Source: an uncultured Phycisphaerae bacterium (GTDB taxonomy: Bacteria; Planctomycetota; Phycisphaerae; Sedimentisphaerales; Anaerohalosphaeraceae). From it: a DNA stretch of 5,808 nt. The position numbers were made by a program, and so were the translations under genes. The notes beneath the pieces are model-generated. The model did no database searches, was not told the DNA's origin, and worked only from the letters and a program-made list of their open reading frames with translations. The DNA is taken from positions 1-5,808 of the forward strand of contig CALETL010000067.1 of NCBI GenBank assembly GCA_937920485.1. Direction: 5' to 3'. Shown piece after piece: positions 1-5,401 of this stretch; the first letter of the stretch is position 1, and each line of letters begins with the position of its first letter.

Positions 1-47
1 AGGTATTCAAGTACAACGGAAATGAGGAAGGCAATCACCCATTTTCT

Positions 48-245
48 TCAAGTACCCCCTGAGAATTTCGTGATTTTCACAACTCTTTGAAGTCCTTGGG
101 AATAGTTATCTCCATAAACCTGCCTTCGATAAAATTCAACCGCCGCGATCCGTTCTTCCGGCGGGCGGCTCAGCCAATATTCCCGGTTCTGGCGAATCTC
201 GTCGTGGGTTTCTAAATTCTTCTTATGAACGACTTTTTGGATCAT
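48..245 (-). CDS. Small hypothetical protein resembling the first gene of nucleotidyltransferase-linked pairs
   Basis: This encodes a 65-residue soluble, strongly charged protein with no signal peptide or membrane segment. A basic start (MIQKVVHKK) leads to a central stretch reading EYWLSRPPEERIAAVEFYRRQVYG at about residues 22-45, then a short hydrophobic/basic end. From memory, small proteins of this pattern (EYWLS.(T/P)PEER.AA.E..RRQ.YG, then LQR.V) are commonly encoded just before a nucleotidyltransferase-fold protein, as in toxin-antitoxin-like pairs. That link is recollection, not a search result, and the function is unknown. No partner start is visible in the remaining 47 bases, so a partner would lie outside the window. 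The ATG is the only plausible start. It has no Shine-Dalgarno sequence, and a near-consensus promoter ends directly upstream, so translation is probably leaderless. The gene follows cysM on the same strand but has its own promoter. Confidence 0.7.
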   Translation of the reverse strand: MIQKVVHKKNLETHDEIRQNREYWLSRPPEERIAAVEFYRRQVYGDNYSQGLQRVVKITKFSGGT

Positions 246-251
246 ACGCTT

Positions 252-280
252 ATTATATCAAAATACCCCGATTTTGTAAA
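252..280 (-). promoter_or_regulatory. Strong sigma70-type promoter of the small gene, predicted leaderless
   Basis: On the minus strand there is a -35 TTTACA (275-280), a 17-bp spacer, and a perfect -10 TATAAT (252-257) preceded by TGA, which gives an extended -10 (TGnTATAAT). The seventh base after the -10 is position 245, the A of the ATG of the 65-codon gene, so the expected transcript has essentially no leader. The -35 lies just beyond the cysM stop codon. This is the best promoter match in the window. Confidence 0.65.
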
Positions 281-285
281 GGTCA

Positions 286-1209
286 CTATGGCGGGCATTT
301 GGCGCAGACGGAGCGGAATAGCATGGTGCTTAGGTAGCGGTCGCCGCGATCGCAGATAATGGTGACGATGGTGCCAAAATCCATGTCTTTTGCCAGCCGG
401 ACGGCTCCGGCGACATTGGCCCCGCTGGAGATGCCCGCAAACAGCCCCTCTTCGGTCGCCAGTCGGCGGGCCATGTCAAAGGCCTCTTCATCGCCCATCG
501 GAATCGTGTCGTCAAGCTGCGGCTTGTCGTAAATATCCGGCACGATCGACTCGTCCATATTTTTCAGACCCTGGATCGCATGACCCAACACCGGTTCGAC
601 GCCGACAACCTTGACCGCCCTTGGTCGGTCCTTCATATACCGCGACATCCCCATCAGCGTACCGGTGGTTCCCAGGCCGGTCACAAATACATCAATCTCG
701 CCGCCCGTCTGCTCCCAGATTTCCGGCCCCGTCGTTTCATAATGAGCCTGCGGATTGGCGGGGTTGGCAAACTGGTTCGGCATAAAATACTTATCCGGGT
801 AGGCGTCCCTCATCTGATGGGCCTTGCGGATTGCGCCATCGGTACCCTGCTTGGGACAGGTAACGACTACTTCGGCTCCGAACGCCTCCAGCACATGCTG
901 CCGCTCGCTGCTCACACAGCCCGGCAGCGTCAGTGTCACATGATAGCCTTTGGCTGCCCCGATCATGGCCAGAGCGATTCCGGTATTGCCGCTTGTCGGT
1001 TCGAGGATCGTTTTATCCTTTGTCAGTGAACCATCCTCTTCCGCGGCATTGATCATATACAACGCCGTGCGGTCCTTGACGGAACCGCCGGGGTTATTGC
1101 CCTCCAGCTTGGCCAGAATCCGCACTTTCGGGTTTGGATTAATGCGTTTAAGCTCCACCAGCGGTGTGTTACCGATGGCCGACAAAATTGTATCTCCATG
1201 GTTTAACAT
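286..1209 (-). CDS. cysM: Cysteine synthase, CysM-like (PLP-dependent O-acetylserine sulfhydrylase)
   Basis: This 307-residue fold-type II PLP enzyme is expected to make cysteine in the cytosol by beta-replacement on O-acetylserine (or O-phosphoserine) with sulfide or thiosulfate. Visible motifs are IGNTPLVEL (12-20), the PLP lysine K45 in NNPGGSVKDR, the substrate loop PTSGNTG (71-77), the phosphate-binding GTTGT (180-184), GISSGAN (259-265) and CDRGDRYLST (286-295). The NQFANP.NP.AHY..TGPEIW block (145-165) and the CDRGDRYLST end resemble E. coli CysM more than CysK, so CysM is preferred; the true acyl donor and sulfur donor cannot be read from sequence. The start at 1209 is chosen because AAGGA lies upstream and homology begins here. 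The frame is open 40 codons further but that would overlap glnS. The protein ends in C302-A-K-C305-P-P, an unusual cysteine-pair tail. It is transcribed divergently from glnS. Confidence 0.9.
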   Translation of the reverse strand: MLNHGDTILSAIGNTPLVELKRINPNPKVRILAKLEGNNPGGSVKDRTALYMINAAEEDGSLTKDKTILEPTSGNTGIALAMIGAAKGYHVTLTLPGCVSSERQHVLEAFGAEVVVTCPKQGTDGAIRKAHQMRDAYPDKYFMPNQFANPANPQAHYETTGPEIWEQTGGEIDVFVTGLGTTGTLMGMSRYMKDRPRAVKVVGVEPVLGHAIQGLKNMDESIVPDIYDKPQLDDTIPMGDEEAFDMARRLATEEGLFAGISSGANVAGAVRLAKDMDFGTIVTIICDRGDRYLSTMLFRSVCAKCPP

Positions 1210-1219
1210 GACTTGCTTA

Positions 1220-1224
1220 TCCTT
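1220..1224 (-). promoter_or_regulatory. Ribosome binding site of cysM (decides the start)
   Basis: AAGGA on the minus strand lies 10 bases before the ATG at 1207-1209. It supports the 307-residue protein over the upstream in-frame ATG at 1329, which has no family homology behind it and lies inside glnS. Confidence 0.55.
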
Positions 1225-1251
1225 GTAATAAAGTTCTGTCCGAGAGATTAC

Positions 1252-1269
1252 CGATATGCTAAGATATCG
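1252..1269. repeat. Inverted repeat in the cysM-glnS divergent region, possible operator
   Basis: The arms CGATAT (1252-1257) and ATATCG (1264-1269) are perfect inverted repeats around a 6-bp centre, GCTAAG. The dyad overlaps the candidate -10 of cysM (1256-1261) and lies about 20 bp upstream of the glnS -10, where a repressor could act. AT-rich 6-bp arms can arise by chance, and no known regulator site is recognised. Confidence 0.3.
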
Positions 1270-1284
1270 AACTGTAATTGTCGA
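1256..1284 (-). promoter_or_regulatory. Candidate cysM promoter
   Basis: On the minus strand a -35 TCGACA (1279-1284, 5 of 6 consensus) is followed by a 17-bp spacer and a -10 TAGCAT (1256-1261, 4 of 6). It predicts a transcript start near 1249 and a leader of about 40 bases that includes the AAGGA site. The leader is too short for a T-box or a riboswitch. Confidence 0.35.
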
Positions 1285-1290
1285 GTATTT

Positions 1291-1296
1291 TATAAT
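1291..1296 (+). promoter_or_regulatory. Candidate -10 element of the glnS promoter
   Basis: A perfect TATAAT lies 20 bp before the glnS ATG, with no good -35 at 16-18 bp. It predicts a start near 1303 and a leader of roughly 14 bases that just includes AGGA (1306-1309). An alternative pairing, TTGTCG (1278-1283) with TATAAC (1300-1305) at 16 bp, would start too late to include that ribosome binding site. Confidence 0.4.
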
Positions 1297-1316
1297 ATGT
1301 ATAACAGGACTAAGTA

Positions 1317-3020
1317 ATGACAGAAACAAACGAACAGAATAATGAACAGCGGCTGGATTTTATCCGGCAGATCGTGGCCGATGACTTGGAAAAAGGGACG
1401 TGGGATGGGCGCGTGCATACGCGTTTTCCGCCGGAACCGAATGGCTACCTGCATATCGGCCACGCCAAGAGCATCTGTCTGAACTTCGGTATCGCATCCG
1501 AGTTCGGCGGCAAGTGCAACCTGCGCTTCGACGATACCAATCCCTGTAAAGAAGAGCAGGAATATGTCGATTCGATCATCGAAGACGTCAAATGGCTCGG
1601 CTGGGATTGGGAGGACCGGCTGTATTTCGCCTCGGACTATTTTCAGCAGATGTATGACTGGGCCGTGGAACTGATTAAAAAAGGCGCCGCCTACGTCTGC
1701 GACCTCACGGCAGAAGAAATGCGCGAGTATCGCGGCACGCTCACCGAGCCGGGCAAGAACAGTCCCTATCGCGACCGCAGCGCCGAAGAAAACCTCGACC
1801 TGTTTACGCGCATGAAGAACGGCGAGTTCCCCGACGGCTCCAAAACGCTCAAAGCCAAGATCGACATGGCCAGCCCGAACGTCAACCTGCGTGACCCGGT
1901 CATGTACCGAATCCTGCACGCCGCCCACCACCGCACCGGCGACGCATGGTGCATCTATCCCATGTACGACTGGGCACACGGCCTCGAGGACTCCGTCGAA
2001 GGCATTACCCACTCGATCTGTACACTGGAATTCGAAAATCACCGTCCGTTATACGACTGGTTTTTGGACGCGCTCGAAATCTATCACCCGCGGCAGTCTG
2101 AGTTTGCCCGGCTGAACCTGACCTATACGATGATGAGCAAGCGCAAGCTACTGCAGCTTGTTAAAGACGGCCACGTCAACGGCTGGGATGACCCGCGCAT
2201 GCCTACATTGAGCGGCCTGCGGCGGCGTGGTTTCTCGCCGGAATCAATTCGCACCTTCTGCAAAACCATTGGCGTCAACAAGTTCAACAGCACTGTTGAT
2301 TATGCCTTGCTGGAACATTGCTTAAGGCAGCATCTCAACGCCACAAGCCCGCGCGTCATGGCCGTGCTGAATCCTTTAAAAGTAGTCATTACCAACTACC
2401 CGGACGGACAGGCCGATGACTTGGATGCGGTTAACAATCCGGAAGATGTTTCCGCCGGTACGCGAAAGGTTCCGTTTGGCAAGGTACTGTATATCGAGCA
2501 GGAAGATTTCATGGAAGAGCCGCCAAAGAAATTTTTCCGGCTGGCACCGGGCCGCGAAGTACGGTTGCGCTATGCATTCTTCATCACTTGCAATGAGGTC
2601 ATTAAAGATGAGGCGGGTAATATTGTCGAGTTGCATTGTACCTACGACCCTGAAACTCGCGGCGGCGACGCCCCGGACGGGCGCAAGGTCAAGGCCACGC
2701 TGCATTGGGTCAGTGCTGAACATGCCCTCAATGCCGAGGTCCGGCTGTACGACCACCTGTTCACAAAGGAAAATCCCGATGATGTGCCGGAAGGCCAGGA
2801 CTTTGCCGCCAATACCAACCCGGATTCATTGAAGGTACTGGAAAACTGTAAAATCGAACCGTCCGTGAAAGACACCAAACCATTGGATCGGCTCCAGTTT
2901 GAGCGATTGGGCTACTTCTGCACGGACAAAGACAGCACGCCGGAAAAACTGGTCTTTAATAAGACTGTCGGCCTCAAAGACACCTGGGCCAAAATCCAGA
3001 AACAACAGAAAAAGAAGTGA
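1317..3020 (+). CDS. glnS: Glutaminyl-tRNA synthetase
   Basis: This class I aminoacyl-tRNA synthetase charges tRNA-Gln with glutamine in the cytosol, using ATP. The 567-residue protein compares with 554 in E. coli and aligns over its whole length. Class I signatures are [15 protein letters not shown] (38-52, HIGH at 46-49) and MSKRK (273-277, the KMSKS equivalent). LRFDDTNP contains D72 and YPMYDW contains Y217, corresponding by offset to E. coli D66 and Y211, which contact the glutamine side chain; this argues for GlnRS rather than Glu[17 protein letters not shown] and [16 protein letters not shown] are also intact. The C-terminal anticodon-binding beta-barrel region includes [18 protein letters not shown] and ends in [10 protein letters not shown], followed by a short basic tail (QKQQKKK). 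AGGA (1306-1309) lies 7 bases before the ATG. It is a single-gene unit with its own terminator. Its presence implies direct Gln-tRNA synthesis; whether a GatCAB route also exists cannot be seen here. Confidence 0.98.
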   Translation: MTETNEQNNEQRLDFIRQIVADDLEKGTWDGRVHTRFPPEPNGYLHIGHAKSICLNFGIASEFGGKCNLRFDDTNPCKEEQEYVDSIIEDVKWLGWDWEDRLYFASDYFQQMYDWAVELIKKGAAYVCDLTAEEMREYRGTLTEPGKNSPYRDRSAEENLDLFTRMKNGEFPDGSKTLKAKIDMASPNVNLRDPVMYRILHAAHHRTGDAWCIYPMYDWAHGLEDSVEGITHSICTLEFENHRPLYDWFLDALEIYHPRQSEFARLNLTYTMMSKRKLLQLVKDGHVNGWDDPRMPTLSGLRRRGFSPESIRTFCKTIGVNKFNSTVDYALLEHCLRQHLNATSPRVMAVLNPLKVVITNYPDGQADDLDAVNNPEDVSAGTRKVPFGKVLYIEQEDFMEEPPKKFFRLAPGREVRLRYAFFITCNEVIKDEAGNIVELHCTYDPETRGGDAPDGRKVKATLHWVSAEHALNAEVRLYDHLFTKENPDDVPEGQDFAANTNPDSLKVLENCKIEPSVKDTKPLDRLQFERLGYFCTDKDSTPEKLVFNKTVGLKDTWAKIQKQQKKK

Positions 3021-3052
3021 AGGTAACAACCGTAAAAACACGAATCAGAAAT

Positions 3053-3076
3053 AGGGCTTTCGGGCCCTGTTTTTTT
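3053..3076 (+). terminator. Rho-independent terminator of glnS
   Basis: AGGGC (3053-3057) pairs with GCCCT (3064-3068). A T-G wobble closes a TTCG tetraloop (3059-3062), and a run of seven T follows at 3070-3076. It begins 32 bases past the glnS stop codon, with A residues upstream that can pair with the T tract. This is a typical intrinsic terminator separating glnS from the methyltransferase gene. Confidence 0.9.
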
Positions 3077-3077
3077 A

Positions 3078-3107
3078 TGCCCACATCTTACGGCATTCGG
3101 ATATAAT
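3078..3107 (+). promoter_or_regulatory. Candidate promoter of the isoaspartate methyltransferase gene
   Basis: A perfect -10 TATAAT (3102-3107) has a weak -35 TGCCCA (3078-3083) 18 bp upstream, directly after the glnS terminator. The predicted start is near 3114, giving a leader of about 36 bases. The -10 is convincing and the -35 is not. Confidence 0.4.
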
Positions 3108-3135
3108 AAGGGGGATAGTACGATATCTGTTTTCT

Positions 3136-3144
3136 AAAGGAGAT
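3136..3144 (+). promoter_or_regulatory. Strong ribosome binding site fixing the lipoprotein start
   Basis: AAAGGAGAT, with AGGAG 7 bases before the ATG at 3150, is the best Shine-Dalgarno sequence in the window. It shows that the signal-peptide-bearing start is the intended one, not an internal methionine that would give a cytosolic enzyme. Confidence 0.75.
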
Positions 3145-3149
3145 CACAG

Positions 3150-3974
3150 ATGCGAATAAATAAGTTACTGATCATTTCGTTTTGCGTTGTGGTTGCGGCC
3201 TCGTTCATCGGGTGTGAACAAAACGCACCGAATCCCAACAGCAATCATAACTCTCGGTCAACAGAGAAAGAAACAGCCGTCTCAGAATCCAGTTCGACCA
3301 ATCCGAACATGCCGGAATGGACTCATCCGCGCAGTGACGAGCGAATCGATGAGCGCAAGGGCATGGTGGATGTCCTCCGGCGGCGGTACGGGATGAGTGA
3401 CCCGAATGTCCTGCAGGCGATGGGGGCTGTGCCGCGGCATTGGTTTATGCCGGAGTATGTTCAGCGGTCGGCATATTACGACGGCCCGCAGCCCATCGGT
3501 CACGGTCAGACGATTTCCCAGCCGTACATCGTGGCGGTCATGACGGAGGTGTTGGAGCTGTCGCCGGAATCGAAAGTATTGGAGATCGGCACCGGCAGCG
3601 GCTATCAGGCAGCAGTGTTGACGGAGTTTACGCCGCATGTGTACACCATCGAGATCGTTGAGCCGCTGGGCAAGCGCGCGATGGAAACATTCAAGCAGCG
3701 CGGCTACCACACCATCCGGGCCAAAATTGGCGATGGTTACAAGGGCTGGGCCGAACACGCTCCGTTCGATGCGGTCATCGTCACCTGCGCCCCCGACCAT
3801 ATCCCGAAGCCGCTGATTGAGCAGCTTGCCGTTGGCGGAAGGATCGTGATTCCCGTGGGCAGCCGGCGGGGCGTGCAGGAACTGATGTTGGTGACCAAAA
3901 ACAAAGACGGTTCGCTGACTCGAAAATCCATGATGCCCGTGCGGTTCGTGCCGTTGACGAGAGAGAAAGAGTGA
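3150..3974 (+). CDS. pcm: Protein-L-isoaspartate O-methyltransferase with lipoprotein signal peptide
   Basis: PCMT enzymes methylate L-isoaspartyl residues in aged proteins using S-adenosylmethionine, starting their repair. The 274-residue protein begins with a lipoprotein-type signal: basic MRINK, a hydrophobic core (6-20), then F-I-G-C22 as a somewhat atypical lipobox (F at -3). A polar Asn/Ser/Thr/Glu-rich linker covers 23-60. The PCMT domain runs from about 65 to 270 with its expected motifs: GHGQTISQPYIVAVMTE (117-133), which shapes the isoaspartyl site; SAM-binding motif I VLEIGTGSGYQAAVL (143-157); the acidic E168 in YTIEIVE; GDGYKGW (194-200) with FDAVIVTCAP (206-215); and LAVGGRIVIPVG (226-237). 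The usual cytosolic enzyme is about 210 residues, so the extra length is the signal and linker. Location is inferred as the outer face of a membrane, where the SAM supply is unexplained. The gene is monocistronic and converges on the permease gene. Confidence 0.93.
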   Translation: MRINKLLIISFCVVVAASFIGCEQNAPNPNSNHNSRSTEKETAVSESSSTNPNMPEWTHPRSDERIDERKGMVDVLRRRYGMSDPNVLQAMGAVPRHWFMPEYVQRSAYYDGPQPIGHGQTISQPYIVAVMTEVLELSPESKVLEIGTGSGYQAAVLTEFTPHVYTIEIVEPLGKRAMETFKQRGYHTIRAKIGDGYKGWAEHAPFDAVIVTCAPDHIPKPLIEQLAVGGRIVIPVGSRRGVQELMLVTKNKDGSLTRKSMMPVRFVPLTREKE

Positions 3975-3975
3975 T

Positions 3976-4000
3976 TCAGTCCTCAGACCTCAGTCTTCAG
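3976..4000. repeat. Short 7-bp-period tandem repeat at the convergent gene ends
   Basis: TCAG recurs at exact 7-bp steps (3976, 3983, 3990, 3997) with variable 3-base fillers TCC, ACC and TCT, making three and a half heptad units. It fills the gap after the methyltransferase stop and covers the permease stop codon and last few codons. A small palindrome (AGAC-4-GTCT, 3985-3996) lies inside it, but no T tract follows on either strand, so it does not look like an intrinsic terminator. Confidence 0.55.
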
Positions 4001-5302
4001 GGTGTGTGTCGATGCGGCGTAGACGATAGCACCGAGTAGCAGGCAACCTGCAGCGATGGCAAAGCCGATAGGTTTTTGCGAGATGGCGTAGACGACAGAA
4101 CTGTACAGCATGAAGATGCACGCAGCACCGAAGACAAGGGTCGGCAGTGGAAACAGCGGAACCTTGAAAGGGCGAGGTGTTTGGGGTTCCTTTTTGCGGA
4201 GCTGCCAGACGGAAATACAGGTCGCAAGGAAAAACAGCCATACGACCGGTGCCGTATAGAAAATCGTATCAAGAAATGACCCTGCGAACAGAATAATCAT
4301 AAGGCCGATGATTCCCTGCAGCAACAATGCCGAGATCGGCGTACCTAAGCGGCCGTGCCATCGCCCCAGGGATTTGAAGAGTGCATGTTCGGTGCCCAGT
4401 GCGTAAGAGATCCGTGCCCCGGTAAAGATAAGACCGTTGACGGCGCCGAGTGCTGAAATGCAGATCAAGATGCTGATGAGTCGGCTGGCGATGTCCGGCA
4501 GGGTTACGGCCAGCGAATCCGCAGCGACCGCTTCGGATGCGGTCATTTTCGCATACCCCAGTGCATTCAAAAAAGCTCCATTGGCCAGTAGATACAACAC
4601 CGTTACGGCAACCGTTCCAAAAATCAATGCACGGCTGATATTGCGATGGGGGTTTTTGACTTCTGCGGCGACATACGCCATCTCATTCCATCCGCCGAAC
4701 GTGAACAGCACCAGGATCAGAGCCAGCGGGATTGCTTTATCGCCGGTTGCTGTGGTCAATTGTTCCGCCGGACCATGATGAGGAGACAAAAGCCCCGCCG
4801 CGATGACAGCCAGCAATCCGAGGACTTTAACGACAGTCAGCAGATTTTGGGTCCGTTTGGTTTGCCGGATGCCGAGGATGTTGATAACGCTTAATATGAC
4901 GATGGCCCCGGCGGCATAGATGACCATACTTGAGCCGAAGGGATACAGGGCCGAGGCATAGCGGCCAAAGACAAAAGCCATCAGGGCGATATCGCCGGGA
5001 CGGATGATGGCCAGTTGTGTCCAGCCGAACAAGAAACCGGTTCGGCGGCCAAAGGCGCGGGTCAGGTATACATAATCGCCGCCCTGACGCGGATAAGCAG
5101 TGGCCAGTTCGCTGTAATTGAGTGCTCCGGCAAGTGCGATCAACCCGCCAATGAGCCAGATGGCCAGTGTGCCGCTGCCGCTGCCCATCGAGCCCGCGAC
5201 CAATGGGGCAGTTTCATAGATGCCGGCGCCGATGATGATGCCTACAATGATGCAGACCGAGTCAAACACCGACAACGTCTTTTGCGGCACAGGTGTTGTC
5301 AT
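3983..5302 (-). CDS. APC-superfamily amino-acid permease
   Basis: This is an inner-membrane amino-acid transporter of the amino acid-polyamine-organocation superfamily. The 439-residue length and about twelve hydrophobic segments fit the family. Segments lie roughly at 12-33, 43-66, 90-113, 125-145, 154-172, 190-212, 226-248, 268-295, 315-338, 340-358, 375-395 and 400-425. The broken first helix carries the substrate-binding GAGI motif (25-28, family G-S/A-G-I). PRQGGDYVYL (71-80) follows helix 2. FTFGGWNEMAYVAAEVKNP (200-218) spans helix 6 and the next loop, as in LAT/YfnA-like permeases. Substrate cannot be assigned, and whether it is a symporter or an exchanger is unknown. The start has AGG 7 bases upstream. 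The last codons (LKTEV) lie in a short repeat, so the C-terminus may vary between relatives. It follows the M28 peptidase gene on the same strand, which would fit uptake of released amino acids. Confidence 0.92.
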   Translation of the reverse strand: MTTPVPQKTLSVFDSVCIIVGIIIGAGIYETAPLVAGSMGSGSGTLAIWLIGGLIALAGALNYSELATAYPRQGGDYVYLTRAFGRRTGFLFGWTQLAIIRPGDIALMAFVFGRYASALYPFGSSMVIYAAGAIVILSVINILGIRQTKRTQNLLTVVKVLGLLAVIAAGLLSPHHGPAEQLTTATGDKAIPLALILVLFTFGGWNEMAYVAAEVKNPHRNISRALIFGTVAVTVLYLLANGAFLNALGYAKMTASEAVAADSLAVTLPDIASRLISILICISALGAVNGLIFTGARISYALGTEHALFKSLGRWHGRLGTPISALLLQGIIGLMIILFAGSFLDTIFYTAPVVWLFFLATCISVWQLRKKEPQTPRPFKVPLFPLPTLVFGAACIFMLYSSVVYAISQKPIGFAIAAGCLLLGAIVYAASTHTLKTEV

Positions 5303-5324
5303 GAAAATACCTGCTTTCGATTCT

Positions 5325-5330
5325 ATTATA
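5325..5330 (-). promoter_or_regulatory. Candidate -10 element of the permease promoter
   Basis: A perfect TATAAT on the minus strand lies 22 bp upstream of the permease ATG. It predicts a start near 5318 and a leader of about 16 bases containing the AGG site. No good -35 is seen at the usual distance. It suggests the permease can be transcribed independently of the M28 gene. Confidence 0.4.
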
Positions 5331-5352
5331 TCGTTTTAAGGCAGATTTTACA

Positions 5353-5383
5353 TGCGAAAAACTACAGCATCGAAGCCGGCGTT
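5353..5383 (-). terminator. Weak possible terminator after the M28 peptidase gene
   Basis: On the minus strand CGGC and GCTG can form a 4-bp stem (one G-U pair) around a TTCGAT loop, followed within a few bases by TTTTT. The stem is short, so it may give only partial termination or none. If inactive, transcripts of the peptidase could run into the permease gene. Confidence 0.2.
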
Positions 5384-5401
5384 ACCAACAAGAATTACAG
5401 A

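Noticed and set aside
580..1029. A 149-codon plus-strand open frame opposite cysM
   Set aside because: It is antisense to conserved CysM motifs, with no domain or start signal.
1210..1316. T-box or riboswitch in the cysM or glnS leader
   Set aside because: The predicted leaders are about 40 and 14 bases, too short for such elements, and no terminator-antiterminator structure is seen.
1210..1329. A 40-residue N-terminal extension of the cysteine synthase from the upstream ATG at 1329
   Set aside because: It overlaps the glnS start, has no family homology, and the ATG at 1209 has a ribosome site and begins exactly where family similarity starts. The hydrophobic stretch is the translated promoter region.
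1290..2042. A 250-codon minus-strand open frame opposite glnS
   Set aside because: It lies antisense to the well-conserved glnS coding sequence, has no recognisable domain, and its hydrophobic/acidic composition is what mirrored GC-rich codons give.
3282..3800. A 172-codon minus-strand open frame opposite the methyltransferase gene
   Set aside because: It is a shadow of the PCMT coding frame with Arg/His-rich composition, no motif and no ribosome site.
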